A DNA stretch of 64,000 nt, taken from positions 186,001 to 250,000 of the forward strand of contig NZ_CP023406.1 in the NCBI RefSeq assembly GCF_002327105.1, written 5' to 3'. The position numbers and the translations under genes were made by a program. How positions within the stretch are numbered: position 1 is the stretch's first letter; every line of letters starts with the position of its first letter. A model generated the notes under the pieces. The model was given only the letters and a program-made list of their open reading frames with translations, had not been told where the DNA came from and made no database searches. The DNA comes from Luteimonas chenhongjianii. Lineage in GTDB: Bacteria; Pseudomonadota; Gammaproteobacteria; Xanthomonadales; Xanthomonadaceae. Of the stretch, positions 32,128 through 42,321 are shown one piece after another.

Positions 32128-32430
32128 GCGCCCCTGCAGCGGACAGCTCCGCATGGCCGTCCTGCCCGACTGGAGCAGGTTGCCGGAGAGAAAGTCGAGA
32201 ATTGCAGAGGTCATCGTCGCGCCTTGAAGCGTCAGCCCCGCCATGATGGCTGCATCGCTGGATGCTTTCCATCCTCGGCAGATCGTATGGAAGGCCGACC
32301 GGTGGATGCGACACCCACACACTGCAGCACGCCCCGTCTGCCCGCCTCCACACGGCTGTGCCATAGTCGGCGCGCACCACCCGCTGCACCGCTGTTTGGT
32401 CCTGGCATACCGACTCTGGGAGGGGTTTCC

Positions 32431-34482
32431 ATGCTTGAGCAACACGGTCTGTGGCTGGCACTGGTCTGTGCCGCCATCGCGATTCTCTACGGCGTCGTTT
32501 CCGCCGGCTGGATCAACCGGCAACCCGCCGGCAATCAACGCATGCAGGAGATCGCCGGGGCGATCCAGGAAGGCGCGCGTGCCTATCTCAACCGGCAGTA
32601 CCTGACGATCGCGGTCGTTGGTGTGGTGTTGTTCGTATTGATCGGCATCTTTCTGGGCTGGGCGACCGGCATTGGTTTCCTGCTTGGCGCGGTGCTGTCG
32701 GGCGCCGCCGGCTACATCGGCATGAATGTCTCGGTGCGCGCCAACGTGCGGACGGCCGAGGCGGCGCGCCGCGGCATCGGCCCTGCGATGGATGTCGCAT
32801 TCCGCGGTGGCGCGATCACCGGCATGCTGGTCGTCGGCCTCGGGCTGCTCGGCGTCGCCGGCTACTGGATGCTGCTGCCCCGTTTCGGTATCGCCGGCGA
32901 GGCCGCACTGCATGCGCTGGTCGGCCTGGCCTTCGGCAGCTCGCTGATCTCGATCTTCGCGCGGCTTGGCGGCGGCATTTTCACCAAGGGCGCGGACGTC
33001 GGCGCCGACCTGGTGGGCAAGGTCGAGGCCGGCATTCCCGAAGACGATCCGCGCAACCCGGCGGTGATCGCCGACAACGTCGGCGACAACGTCGGTGACT
33101 GTGCGGGCATGGCCGCAGACCTGTTCGAAACCTATGCCGTCACGGTCATCGCGACGATGCTGCTGGGCTTCCTGATGGCGCCGACCGTCGGCGCGAACGG
33201 CGTGCTGTATCCGCTGGTCCTGGGCGGCGCGTCGATCCTCGCATCGATCGTCGGCACCTTCTTCGTCAAGGTGAAGACAGGCGGCTCGATCATGGGTGCG
33301 CTGTACAAGGGCGTCATCGTCTCCGGCGTGATCGCGGCCGCGCTGTTCTGGCCGATCACCACGCAGCTGATGGCCGACAACAGCTTCGGTGCGACCAATC
33401 TGTACTGGTGCGCGCTGATCGGGCTGGTCCTGACCGGCGCGATCGTCTGGATCACCGAGTACTACACAGGCACCCAGTACGCGCCGGTGCGGCACATCGC
33501 CCAGGCATCGACGACCGGGCATGGCACCAACATCATCGCCGGCCTTGGCGTGTCGATGAAATCGACCGCAATGCCGGTCATTGCCGTGTGCTTCGCGATC
33601 TGGGCGTGCTTCTCGCTCGCCGGGCTCTACGGCATCGCGATCGCAGCCACGGCGATGCTGTCGATGGCCGGCATGATCGTCGCGCTCGATGCCTATGGCC
33701 CGATCACCGACAACGCCGGCGGCATCGCCGAGATGGCCGACCTGCCGCCGGAGATCCGCGCGATCACCGATCCCCTCGACGCGGTCGGCAACACCACCAA
33801 GGCGGTGACCAAGGGCTACGCGATCGGCTCTGCGGCGCTGGCGGCGCTGGTGCTGTTCGCCGACTTCACCCACAACCTCGAAGCGAAATATCCGGGCACC
33901 GAGTTCCGCTTCGATCTTGCGGATCCGGCGGTGATCATCGGTCTGTTCATCGGCGGACTGATCCCCTACCTGTTCGGCGCGATGGCGATGGAGGCGGTCG
34001 GCCGCGCGGCCGCTGCCGTGGTCGAGGAAGTGCGACGCCAGTTCCGCGAGATCCCCGGAATCATGGACGGCAGCGGCAAGCCCCAGTACGACCGCGCGGT
34101 GGACATGCTGACCCGTTCGGCGATCAGGGAAATGATCGTGCCCTCGCTGCTGCCGGTCCTGGTGCCGGTCGTGGTCGCGCTCGGCATGAACGCTCTGATG
34201 GGCCCCGGCGCCGGCATCCGCGCACTGGGCGGACTGCTGATCGGCACGATCGTGACCGGACTGTTCGTCGCGATCTCGATGACCACCGGCGGCGGCGCCT
34301 GGGACAACGCCAAGAAATACATCGAGGACGGAAACTTCGGCGGCAAGGGCAGCGAAGCGCACAAGGCCGCAGTCACCGGGGATACCGTCGGCGATCCCTA
34401 CAAGGACACCGCAGGCCCGGCGATCAATCCGTTGATCAAGATCATCAATATCGTCGCGCTCCTGCTCGTGCCCCTGCTCTGA
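32431..34482 (+). CDS. hppA: K+-independent proton-pumping membrane pyrophosphatase
   Basis: This 683-residue integral membrane protein (about 16 helices) has the catalytic [11 protein letters not shown], the acidic [19 protein letters not shown] and a second Asp-rich [13 protein letters not shown]. It also has the family-diagnostic segment [11 protein letters not shown]. In K+-dependent enzymes this segment reads GNTTAA; the Lys marks the K+-independent, H+-pumping class. The protein couples hydrolysis of pyrophosphate to proton export. It starts behind GGGAGGGG, and soluble pyrophosphatase is encoded less than 3 kb downstream. Confidence 0.96.
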   Translation: MLEQHGLWLALVCAAIAILYGVVSAGWINRQPAGNQRMQEIAGAIQEGARAYLNRQYLTIAVVGVVLFVLIGIFLGWATGIGFLLGAVLSGAAGYIGMNVSVRANVRTAEAARRGIGPAMDVAFRGGAITGMLVVGLGLLGVAGYWMLLPRFGIAGEAALHALVGLAFGSSLISIFARLGGGIFTKGADVGADLVGKVEAGIPEDDPRNPAVIADNVGDNVGDCAGMAADLFETYAVTVIATMLLGFLMAPTVGANGVLYPLVLGGASILASIVGTFFVKVKTGGSIMGALYKGVIVSGVIAAALFWPITTQLMADNSFGATNLYWCALIGLVLTGAIVWITEYYTGTQYAPVRHIAQASTTGHGTNIIAGLGVSMKSTAMPVIAVCFAIWACFSLAGLYGIAIAATAMLSMAGMIVALDAYGPITDNAGGIAEMADLPPEIRAITDPLDAVGNTTKAVTKGYAIGSAALAALVLFADFTHNLEAKYPGTEFRFDLADPAVIIGLFIGGLIPYLFGAMAMEAVGRAAAAVVEEVRRQFREIPGIMDGSGKPQYDRAVDMLTRSAIREMIVPSLLPVLVPVVVALGMNALMGPGAGIRALGGLLIGTIVTGLFVAISMTTGGGAWDNAKKYIEDGNFGGKGSEAHKAAVTGDTVGDPYKDTAGPAINPLIKIINIVALLLVPLL

Positions 34483-34507
34483 CGGAGGCGGCCCACGCGG
34501 CATCGTT

Positions 34508-34533
34508 GCCCCTCTCCCGCACCGGAGAGGGGC
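34508..34533. repeat. Palindrome with GCCCCTCTCC/GGAGAGGGGC arms
   Basis: A perfect 10-base-pair stem with loop CGCACC lies 25 bases after hppA. It resembles the element at 25182-25211 and is probably a dispersed intergenic palindrome; it may help end hppA transcription, but no T-run follows. Confidence 0.55.
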
Positions 34534-34626
34534 ACAGGTGAAGCGCCGGAGCTGCGATCAGGTCCACTTTTGACGCGAGGCGCGCGAACACGTAGGCGCA
34601 CATCACATGGTGAGCCGTCGCGCCCG

Positions 34627-35328
34627 TTATGCCTCGAAGGTGCCGCTTTCCATGTCGAACCACGGCGTACACAACACCTGCTGGTCGTCGGCATAACCGA
34701 AGTCGGCCTGCCACACCTGGACCTCGCCAGTGGCGTCGGGTGAAAACATCCGCTGCTCATCGGCCACGCCGATGCCGACGCACCACCGCACCTGCCTGGG
34801 GCGCGCGGACAGCCAGCCGGAGAAGCCGAAGCCGCCATCCACGCGCGTACCCGGATCGACGCGGCGCGCAAGCGGGGTGGGTGGCACGGTCGGCGGCGGC
34901 ACAGGCAGGGCGCGCGCGACGTGCAGGAGCGTGGCCCGACCGCCCGGGTCTTCTCGCAGCGCGGGCACGCCCACGGCGCCCGACAGCTGGCGCCGCGTCA
35001 GCACCGCGTGGCGATCACCGCGGTCGAATACGAGCAGCGGCACCGCCCCGGTATTGCGGATCCGGTAGTCCACGCGGACGCCCTGACCCTCGCGGCTCAG
35101 CGCCACCTCCAGAGCGACACCTTCTCCCTCGATCGTGGCGCGGGCGATATCGCTCACTGGCATTGCGGGCCTCGGCAGGTGGCGGGGCGGTGGGCTGGAA
35201 TTCGCCGGCGGGGATACCAGCACGCAGGCCAGGCCGGCTGCGGCGAGGGCACAGCCCAAGCCTACCCGGAGAGACACGCGTGGACGTGGAGGTGATGGAA
35301 GATCCGCGGGGCGCGAACGGACAGTCAT
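34627..35328 (-). CDS. Hypothetical membrane-anchored protein
   Basis: I do not recognise the family of this 233-residue protein. A hydrophobic stretch near residues 18-38 (RVGLGCALAAAGLACVLV) looks like a signal anchor or signal peptide, followed by a Pro-rich linker. The rest reads as beta strands: GVALEVALSREGQGVRVDYRIRN, a pattern like an immunoglobulin-type fold, and RPRQVRWCVGIGVADEQ near the end. Two late Cys (in RWCVG and VLCTP) could pair in the periplasm. It is convergent with hppA. Confidence 0.55.
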   Translation of the reverse strand: MTVRSRPADLPSPPRPRVSLRVGLGCALAAAGLACVLVSPPANSSPPPRHLPRPAMPVSDIARATIEGEGVALEVALSREGQGVRVDYRIRNTGAVPLLVFDRGDRHAVLTRRQLSGAVGVPALREDPGGRATLLHVARALPVPPPTVPPTPLARRVDPGTRVDGGFGFSGWLSARPRQVRWCVGIGVADEQRMFSPDATGEVQVWQADFGYADDQQVLCTPWFDMESGTFEA

Positions 35329-35427
35329 GGTGCGGCATACCCGAAGTCGTTTTCACGACGCCCGATCAGCAGCCCCGCCGGCAGGGCCGCGCACGCACGT
35401 GACGGCCCCCTGCCTCACCTCCGCCGG

Positions 35428-36993
35428 TCAGAGCGCGTAGCTCGGCCGGTCGGGCATGCCCAGCTCGCGGCGGATGCCGTTCTCGGTCAGATGGATGGGG
35501 TTGTGCGTCAGCGGCCCGCTACCGTCGAAGTCGTAGGGGGTGGCACTGGTCTCAAGGCCCACGGCCTGTCGCTCCGCATTGGGCACCCGGCCACTGTCGG
35601 GACCGGTGCCGCGATACGTGCCCTGCAGGAAGGTGCCGTTGACGCCGTTATAGGCATGCGACATCTCATGGAACAGGACCACCGACGGCGCCGGGAACGC
35701 GTCCATGTGGAAGGACGGGTTGTAGCTGATGGTCACGTCGCCGCCCGCGCCCGGACGGCCGTTGATGATGTCGGCATCGTTACTGAAGGTCTGGGCGTAG
35801 CCGTTGTCCTCGTTCGCCAGCTCGCGGATCGTCACTGTGTTGCCCTTCGCCTCGGCCGCCTTGTCGAATTCGGCCATCATCTGCTGGCCGTTCGGCGAGG
35901 CGCGGAGGAAATCCAGCTCCGACTGCATGCGCTGCACGAACGCGTCCGACCCCTGCACGCGGACACCGCGGTCGCCGACGGTGTTGTCGATCTCGACGTT
36001 GACCACGGTCGGCCGCGCGCCGATCGCCGCATTGACGATGTCGCTGGCCTGCGAATAGACGGTGGTCTGCGCATGCGCGCCGCCGATCGTGTCTGCGCCA
36101 GCGCCCGCATACACGGTCGTCCGCCCCTCGCCGACATTGACGACGTCGTCGCCACTGCCGGCCGAGAGGATGTCGAAGGTGCCGCCGCCGTGGATCACGT
36201 CGTCGCCGCGGCCGCCTTCGATGTAATTGGTGCCGCTGCCGGCATGGATGGTGTCGCTGCCATCGCCGCCGTAGATCACATTGACGCCACTGCCGCCGAA
36301 GATCTCGTTGGTGCCGCCGGTGGTGTGGATGTCGTTGCGGCCGCTGCCGCTCACGCGGATGGTGTCGTCGCCGTCGCCGCTGCTGATGCGGTTGTCGCCA
36401 TCGCCGGCGATGTCGAGCTGGTTGTCGCCCGCGCCCGCATCGGCGATGACATTGACCTTGACGTTCGACGCCACCTGGATGGTGTCGTTGCCGGCGCCCG
36501 TGCGCAGCGTCAGCTCCTGGCCTTCGGTCAGGCGGACCTCGTAGCTTTCGCCGTTGATCGATACGTCGAGCGTGCCGTCGTCGCGCTGGGTGACCCCGAC
36601 GTTATCGTCGCCGGCGCCGGTGGTGAAGACGACCTGGTCGCGACTGACATATCCCTGGGCGACGGTACGCTCGCGGGCCACGTCGACCTGTCCATCGCTG
36701 TGCAGCGGATCGATCTGGATCGGCTTGCCATCGGGCGTGCGCCCGGTGGTTCGCTCGGCGGTATTGCTGCTGCCGCCGTCGATGCCGATCGCGCCGTCTG
36801 GCGCGCGGTCCGGAGCATCAAGCGTCGAGACCTGCGGCCCGTCGGCCAGTCCCTCGATGTGCGGTGCGTGACCCACGTCACCGGCGTCCGGGCCGCCATG
36901 GTTGTGCGGATCGTTCGGCGCCAGCGGGTTCTGCCAGTAGCCCTGGGCGGTCGAGGGGTTGGCGGTCGGGGACAGCGAATCGAGCATGGTCAT
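35428..36993 (-). CDS. RTX-repeat protein with C-terminal M91/NleD-type zinc metallopeptidase domain
   Basis: This 521-residue protein has no N-terminal signal. Residues about 1-120 are Pro/Gly/Asp-rich. Residues about 125-305 hold many RTX-like units (GAGDD, GDGDDTI, GGDGSDTI, GGRGDDVIHGG), which fold as a calcium-bound parallel beta roll. Residues about 345-521 form a peptidase domain with the zinc motif HEMSH (442-446), a candidate third ligand Glu474 in PNAERQAVGLE, and a closing HLTENGIRRELGMPDRPSY. This end matches M91 effectors such as NleD, HopH1 and XopG. RTX repeats suggest type I secretion, though here they precede the catalytic part instead of sitting at the C-terminus. No secretion genes are adjacent. 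Confidence 0.85.
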   Translation of the reverse strand: MTMLDSLSPTANPSTAQGYWQNPLAPNDPHNHGGPDAGDVGHAPHIEGLADGPQVSTLDAPDRAPDGAIGIDGGSSNTAERTTGRTPDGKPIQIDPLHSDGQVDVARERTVAQGYVSRDQVVFTTGAGDDNVGVTQRDDGTLDVSINGESYEVRLTEGQELTLRTGAGNDTIQVASNVKVNVIADAGAGDNQLDIAGDGDNRISSGDGDDTIRVSGSGRNDIHTTGGTNEIFGGSGVNVIYGGDGSDTIHAGSGTNYIEGGRGDDVIHGGGTFDILSAGSGDDVVNVGEGRTTVYAGAGADTIGGAHAQTTVYSQASDIVNAAIGARPTVVNVEIDNTVGDRGVRVQGSDAFVQRMQSELDFLRASPNGQQMMAEFDKAAEAKGNTVTIRELANEDNGYAQTFSNDADIINGRPGAGGDVTISYNPSFHMDAFPAPSVVLFHEMSHAYNGVNGTFLQGTYRGTGPDSGRVPNAERQAVGLETSATPYDFDGSGPLTHNPIHLTENGIRRELGMPDRPSYAL

Positions 36994-37183
36994 CGTAAGC
37001 GGTCTGCGTCAGCGGAAGTCGGCACCATATGTACGCTGTAGTACGGCCCGACCATACTGGGGCGTACCCTTGGTCCGTGCCGGCGTACGCCGTTTCTGCT
37101 GAAACCATCCGGGCCGACGCTGCGTCGCAACATCAGATGGCCGTAAAATGGCCGAATCACCGACCACTGGAAGTACACACACA

Positions 37184-37714
37184 ATGGGCCTGGACTCCGT
37201 CCCCACCGGCAAGAATCCGCCGGACGAAATCAACGTCATCATCGAAATCCCGAAGGACGCCGAGCCGGTCAAGTACGAGGTCGACAAGGACAGCGGAGCG
37301 ATCTTCGTCGACCGCATCCTGTCCACGCCGATGCGCTACCCCTGCAATTACGGCTACGTGCCCAACACCGTCTGTGGCGATGGCGACCCGGCCGACGTGC
37401 TGGTGGTACTGCCGCTGCCGCTGATCCCGGGCTCGGTGATCCGCTGCCGTCCGGTGGGCGTGCTGAAGATGACCGACGAGGCCGGCAGCGACGAGAAGAT
37501 CCTCGCCGTGCCGGTGGAGAAGGTGTTCGCCGGTTATGCCCATGTCGACGATCTCGACAAGGTCTCGGCCCACTGGCTCGAGCGCATCGGCCACTTCTTC
37601 GAGCACTACAAGGATCTCGAGAAGGGCAAGTGGGTGAAGATCAGCGGCTGGGGCAATGCGGCGGAAGCCAAGGCATTGCTCAACGAGGCGATCGCCGCCT
37701 ACGCCGCCGAATAA
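37184..37714 (+). CDS. ppa: Soluble inorganic pyrophosphatase (family I)
   Basis: This 176-residue protein has the length of E. coli Ppa. It contains [37 protein letters not shown], the signature DGDPADVLV with the metal-binding Asp residues, and [16 protein letters not shown]. It hydrolyses pyrophosphate in the cytoplasm and pulls biosynthetic reactions forward. ATG 37184 gives the standard N-terminus; an in-frame ATG at 37148 would add 12 residues. A strong hairpin follows it. Confidence 0.96.
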   Translation: MGLDSVPTGKNPPDEINVIIEIPKDAEPVKYEVDKDSGAIFVDRILSTPMRYPCNYGYVPNTVCGDGDPADVLVVLPLPLIPGSVIRCRPVGVLKMTDEAGSDEKILAVPVEKVFAGYAHVDDLDKVSAHWLERIGHFFEHYKDLEKGKWVKISGWGNAAEAKALLNEAIAAYAAE

Positions 37715-37747
37715 GGCATCGGGCGCAGCCATCGTCACACTTCGAGA

Positions 37748-37772
37748 CACCGCGCCGGCTTCCGGCGCGGTG
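37748..37772 (+). terminator. Strong hairpin after ppa, without a T-run
   Basis: CACCGCGCCGG-CTT-CCGGCGCGGTG forms an 11-base-pair stem 33 bases after the ppa stop. The following CGCTTGCT is not a good T-run, so it may act as a weak terminator or a stability element. Confidence 0.5.
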
Positions 37773-37840
37773 CGCTTGCTACTATCGGTTCACGCCGGCG
37801 CCGTGATGTGCATGCCGCGGCGTTCAGGGGATTCCAGATC

Positions 37841-38950
37841 GTGCGTATTCTGTTTGTAGGCGGCGAAGACAGCCTGCCGTCGGAGCTTGTCGCCCTCGTC
37901 GGGGACATGGATGACAGCTGGCAGGTGAAGCGGGCTGGCGATGGCGCCACCGCGATTTCCCTGATCGCGGAGGCCCCGCAGGATGTCCTGGTGGTGGCGC
38001 CGACGCTGCCCGACATGTCGGTGGCGACCCTGCTGGGACAGATCCGCACGTTGCGCCCGGAAACCTCGCGTATCGCCGTCATCGGCGGCCAGCCTGCCGC
38101 ACGCGTGCTTTCGCTCGCGCACCGGTTCCTGCCCTTGCCGGTGGGCGAGGCGCAGCTGCTCGAGGCGATCGGCAGTCTGGAAGAACTGCGGGAACTGCTG
38201 GACAACCCGGCGCTGCGCGAATCCATCGGCCAGATCGAGAAGCTGCCCTCGCCGCCGCAGACCTATCTGGCGCTGGCCCATGCACTGGAAGCCGACGAGG
38301 ACACCAGCGCCAACGACATCGCACAGCTGATCGCGGGTGATCCCGCCATCGCAGCCAAGGTGCTGCAGCTGTGCAATTCCGCATATTTTTCGACCGGGCG
38401 CGCCATCACCGATCTGCGCGCGGCGGTCACCCGCCTGGGCATGGCCACGATGCGCGACCTCGTGCTGGCCAGCGAGGTATTCGCGCACGGAGCCCGTCCC
38501 GACCTCGATCGTGCCGGCATGCAGCAGCGCGCCCTGATCGCCTCGCAGCTCGCCCGGCGCATGCTGCCCGAGTCGAGCGCGGAGCTCGGCGCGACCGCGG
38601 CGCTGCTCGCCGACATCGGCCTGTTGCTGCCGGGCATCCGCGACGAGCGTGCTGCGCCCGACACCCAACCCGTCGATGCACCGGGCCATACCGAGGCCGG
38701 CGCCTATCTGCTGGGCCTGTGGGGCCTGCCGATGCCGATCATCGAAGCGGTCGCGTTCCAGCGTTGTCCGGCGCGCAGCGGTACGCGCAGCTTCTGGGTC
38801 ACCGGCGCCGTGCACGTCGCCACCGCCCTGGCCGAAGGTGAGGCAGTCCATGAGGACTACCTGCAGCGCACCGGCGTGCTCGACAAACTCGACGGCTGGC
38901 GCGGTCACGCCGACCGCCTGCTCGGCCTCACCGACCCGCAGACGGCCTGA
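37841..38950 (+). CDS. HDOD-domain protein with N-terminal receiver-like domain
   Basis: This 369-residue protein starts VRILFVGGEDSLPSEL, a receiver-like fold, but the expected phospho-acceptor position reads LVVAPTLPD, so phosphorylation is doubtful. An HDOD domain follows from about residue 140: LPSPPQTYLALAHAL, IAQLIAGDPAIAAKVLQLCNSAYFS, AVTRLGMATMRDLVLASEVF and HTEAGAYLLGLWGLP. HDOD proteins are non-catalytic relatives of HD hydrolases that work in signalling. GTG 37841 follows AGGGGA; an ATG at 37808 is possible. Confidence 0.85.
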   Translation: MRILFVGGEDSLPSELVALVGDMDDSWQVKRAGDGATAISLIAEAPQDVLVVAPTLPDMSVATLLGQIRTLRPETSRIAVIGGQPAARVLSLAHRFLPLPVGEAQLLEAIGSLEELRELLDNPALRESIGQIEKLPSPPQTYLALAHALEADEDTSANDIAQLIAGDPAIAAKVLQLCNSAYFSTGRAITDLRAAVTRLGMATMRDLVLASEVFAHGARPDLDRAGMQQRALIASQLARRMLPESSAELGATAALLADIGLLLPGIRDERAAPDTQPVDAPGHTEAGAYLLGLWGLPMPIIEAVAFQRCPARSGTRSFWVTGAVHVATALAEGEAVHEDYLQRTGVLDKLDGWRGHADRLLGLTDPQTA

Positions 38951-39243
38951 CCCGCCGGGCCTGCACCCAGGGCACCGCGCAAGCCGCGGTCGCCCGCATG
39001 CGGTAGTGACCCGCGCCGGCCACGCCAGGCCCGCGCCGCTCCGCAGCACTGGATAGCCCCGCCCCCGGATTGAACGATGCGCCGCCGCGAGCGGTCGAGC
39101 GTCCGCGTGCCCGTACGTCGCACGGCTGATCGCAGCGGCGACCGCGACTATCCCGGCGCCTGCGCTTGGCAAGCGCGAACCACACCCGCGCACGGCGCGC
39201 CGCGCACAGGTCGTCGGAACGCCCGGCCGCCTGTCCCCAGACA
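38951..39243. other. Gap between the HDOD gene and the receptor terminator
   Basis: No convincing gene on either strand; open frames here lack family features and ribosome binding sites. The right end meets the terminator of the minus-strand TonB receptor. Confidence 0.4.
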
Positions 39244-39275
39244 CAAAAAAACCACGGCCCTTGCGGGCCGTGGTT
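39244..39275 (-). terminator. Rho-independent terminator of the TonB-dependent receptor gene
   Basis: Read on the minus strand: AACCACGGCCC-GCAA-GGGCCGTGGTT followed by a run of T (39250-39244), about 24 bases after the receptor stop codon. Confidence 0.85.
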
Positions 39276-39298
39276 CAAGAGCTTCGATCGTTAGCCGA

Positions 39299-42130
39299 TC
39301 AGAAGCGCTGGGTGTAACGCATGTACATGAAGCGGCCGATATCGAACTCGGGGTAGTACGGGAAGCCCGTGCTCACGTTGCCGCCGCTGAACATGATCGC
39401 AGCCTCGCGATCGAGCACGTTGTCGACGCCGACCGAGATCGTGCCGTCCCAAGGTGCGCTGTAGGACACCTGCAGGTTGTGGAACGTGTTCGAACCCAGA
39501 CGGTTGCGAGGTGCGGTTTCGCCGAGCTGGTAGCGGTCAGGATCCGAGCACGGACGGTTGGTGACGCAGCCGTCGTTGATGCCGGAGTAGTAACGCATGT
39601 TCCAGGTCACGTTCCACTCGTCGTTGACTTCCCAGTTGGTGCTGAGGGTCGAACGGACGCGGAACAGGCCCGGGTCACCGGCGCCGCCGATGAACACGTT
39701 CTCGCCGGCCGAGTTCTGGCCAAGCGAGTCGTACTGCGACAGGTAGCTCGTCTGCCAGTCGAACGTGAAGCCGCCGAACGCGGTATCGGCCATGCGGTAA
39801 CGCGCGCCGAAGTCCCAGCCTTCCGTTTCCAGCTCGCCGAGGTTGGTCAGGCCGTAGAACATGCCCGAGATGTGACCATCTGCGGCGCGCGTGACGCCGT
39901 CGCAGCGGCTGGCATCGCCCAGCACGTAGCAGTCACGCAGGATGCGGTTGACGCTGTCGGAGATGATGTAGTTCGACAGCTTGTAGTTGTACCAGTCCAG
40001 GCTCAGGGTCAGACCCTCGGCGAAACCGGGGCTCCAGACGATGCCGGCGGTCTTGCTGATCGACTCTTCCGGGCCGAGGTCCGGGTTCGAACCCGAGATG
40101 AACTGGTCCGGGGTCTGGCACGGCCACGAGGTGCAGGGCACCAGGCCCTGGCCCAGCTGCACGTAGGTCGGCGAGACGCCGGCCGCCGTACAGGCCGCAT
40201 TGCCGGCAACGCTACCCGAGACACCGACCGAGCACGGGTCGGTGTAGCTCTCGAAGCTGCCGCCGATGCCGCCGTAGAGGTTGTCGATCGAAGGCGCACG
40301 GAAGCCCTGCGCCCAGGTGCCACGCACCGCGAGCGAGTCGATTGGACGCCACAGGAAGCTGCCCTTGGAGTTGGTCGTGTTACCGAAGTTGCTGTAGTCC
40401 GAATAACGCGACGCGAAGTTCAGGGTCAGTTCCTGGGCGAAGGCCATGTCGGCCAGCACCGGAACATTGAGCTCCAGGTAAGCTTCGTTGACGTCGTACT
40501 CGCCCTGGGTGGTGGTCGCCGGCAGGCCGGTCGAGTTGCCACTCTGGTTGAACGCGTCCGGCACGAAGCGGCCCGTCTCTTCGCGGCGCTCGATACCCAC
40601 TGCGAAGCCGAGGTCGCCGGCCGGCAGCTCGAACAGGCCGCCGCTCAGGTTGGCCGAGTAGATCTTGCTGCTGGTCTCACCGGAGTCGGTGTAGGTCGGG
40701 AACAGGAAGTTCTGCACGTCCGCATTGCCCAGCGAGCCGGGACCTGCAACGCCCGCGGGCAGCAGCGGGTTCCAGGGCGTGCAGCCCGCGATCACGCTGC
40801 CGACGGTGCCGCAACGCGCAACGCCATTGGCATCGATGAACGACGGGCCGAGGGCCGGGCCGGTCGCCAGCAGGCTGGCGTCGCCGTGACCGGTCTTGGT
40901 CACTTCATTGCGGTTGTTGGCGTAGCTGACGCCCCAGTCCCACGGACGCTCGTTGACTTCGAAGTAGCCGGTAAGGCCGGCAACGACACGGAACGTGGTC
41001 AGCTCGCTGCGGGTGGTGCGCGGCACTTCCCAGAGACGACGACGGAAGTCGATGTCTTCGCCGGTCGGGTTGAACGCGCTGTCGCCCGAAAGCAAGGTGC
41101 CGAACGCGGCCGACTGATACGGATAGCCGGCGATCTGCTGGTCCGTGGTGCGCTTGTTGTAGAGGATGTCGCTGTTGAAGGTGATGCGATCGGTCAGGTC
41201 GTAGTTGATGTTTGTGAACACCGACTTACGTTCCAGACCCGTCTGCACCATCATCTGCTGGTTCGAGTTGGCGTTGTACTCGGCCGTGTGCGGCACGTAA
41301 TCGCCACGGTTGGCGGGGTTGCCGCCTTCGCGCAGCGTCAGCCACGTTCCGGTCGCCTCGTCGTACCACGAACCGTTCTGGCTGACCGGGCTGAAGCCCG
41401 AGCCCGGATAGTCGGGGCCGGCGTCGCCGAAAGCGCTGAAGAAACGATCGCCGGCGAAGACCGGATCGCCCTCCATGACCTCAGCCGAGACCGTGATGCC
41501 GCCGCGGTCGTTGGTGGTACCGAAGGTCGCCGAGTAGATGGTTTCGCCACCGTCGCCATCGGAGTACTGGCCGTACTGGACCGAAGCCTCAGCACCGTCG
41601 AAGCGCGAACGGGTGATCACGTTCACCACGGCAGCGATCGCGTCCGAGCCGTACAGCGCCGATGCGCCATCCTTGAGGATGTCGATGCGCTCGATCGCCG
41701 ACACCGGGATCTGGCTCAGGTCCTGGTAGCCGCCGGTGGTCGCACCGAGACGGACGCCGTTGATCAGCACCAGGGTACGGTTGGCACCGAGGTTGCGGAT
41801 GTCGATGTAGTAGCCACCGACGTTCTCGCCCGACGCCAGGGCGTCGGCGCGCGAGATCGCCGGCGAACCCGCCGACGAGATGTTCTGCAGCAGGTCGGCG
41901 ACCGTCGCCTGGCCCGAACGCGCGATGTCTTCACGCGACACGGTGAGGATCGGCTGCTGGTTTTCGATTTCGACGCCGCGGATGCGCGAGCCGGTGACCT
42001 GGATGCGGTCGAGCTCAGTGGTGCCGCTCGCGGGTTGCGCCTGGGCGAAGCTCACCGCCGGTACGACGGCGGCCATGATCGCGGCCGGCAGCAGGCCCTT
42101 CCGCAATGCGGGAGTGCGAAGGTTCTTCAA
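39299..42130 (-). CDS. TonB-dependent outer-membrane receptor
   Basis: This 943-residue receptor has a signal peptide to about residue 29 (VSFAQA) and then ELDRIQVTGSRIRGVE, close to the TonB box and plug start. The plug shows ADLLQNIS, DIRNLGANRTLVLINGVR and RIDILKDGASALYGSDAIAAVVNVIT. A 22-strand barrel follows with Asn/Tyr-rich strands and a terminal YMRYTQRF with C-terminal Phe. The GSRI(R) start and long extracellular loops with Cys pairs are common in the large receptor families of this group, which import peptides or glycans. It ends at a strong terminator. The AraC gene upstream on the same strand may control it. Confidence 0.93.
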   Translation of the reverse strand: MKNLRTPALRKGLLPAAIMAAVVPAVSFAQAQPASGTTELDRIQVTGSRIRGVEIENQQPILTVSREDIARSGQATVADLLQNISSAGSPAISRADALASGENVGGYYIDIRNLGANRTLVLINGVRLGATTGGYQDLSQIPVSAIERIDILKDGASALYGSDAIAAVVNVITRSRFDGAEASVQYGQYSDGDGGETIYSATFGTTNDRGGITVSAEVMEGDPVFAGDRFFSAFGDAGPDYPGSGFSPVSQNGSWYDEATGTWLTLREGGNPANRGDYVPHTAEYNANSNQQMMVQTGLERKSVFTNINYDLTDRITFNSDILYNKRTTDQQIAGYPYQSAAFGTLLSGDSAFNPTGEDIDFRRRLWEVPRTTRSELTTFRVVAGLTGYFEVNERPWDWGVSYANNRNEVTKTGHGDASLLATGPALGPSFIDANGVARCGTVGSVIAGCTPWNPLLPAGVAGPGSLGNADVQNFLFPTYTDSGETSSKIYSANLSGGLFELPAGDLGFAVGIERREETGRFVPDAFNQSGNSTGLPATTTQGEYDVNEAYLELNVPVLADMAFAQELTLNFASRYSDYSNFGNTTNSKGSFLWRPIDSLAVRGTWAQGFRAPSIDNLYGGIGGSFESYTDPCSVGVSGSVAGNAACTAAGVSPTYVQLGQGLVPCTSWPCQTPDQFISGSNPDLGPEESISKTAGIVWSPGFAEGLTLSLDWYNYKLSNYIISDSVNRILRDCYVLGDASRCDGVTRAADGHISGMFYGLTNLGELETEGWDFGARYRMADTAFGGFTFDWQTSYLSQYDSLGQNSAGENVFIGGAGDPGLFRVRSTLSTNWEVNDEWNVTWNMRYYSGINDGCVTNRPCSDPDRYQLGETAPRNRLGSNTFHNLQVSYSAPWDGTISVGVDNVLDREAAIMFSGGNVSTGFPYYPEFDIGRFMYMRYTQRF

Positions 42131-42321
42131 AGTTCTCTCTCCAGAGTGTGAGCGTTACTGACGCGTTAAAAACGCCATCCGCACGTTACGTCCCTAGAGA
42201 CCCGCACCGCCTTGCCACCATCGCCGCCTGCGTTTGCCGAATCTGGCGCCTGGAGCAAAAATCCCTATACAGCCAGATCCGGTTCACTCGCCATGTTAAG
42301 CGGCGCGCATAACAGCCTTGC

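Noticed and set aside
31738..34503. Very long minus-strand open frame covering hppA in antisense
   Set aside because: hppA on the plus strand has all family motifs. The antisense frame is His/Asp/Arg-rich without domains, as expected from GC-rich codon bias. Only its end (31738-32127) is a real gene, the EF-hand protein.
37748..37772. Strong hairpin after ppa as a riboswitch for the HDOD gene
   Set aside because: It is a plain perfect stem with a three-base loop and no aptamer-like conserved parts, so it is listed only as a weak terminator.
39077..42151. 1,024-codon plus-strand frame opposite the TonB-dependent receptor
   Set aside because: The receptor has a signal peptide, plug and barrel features; the opposite frame has no domain and is a shadow.
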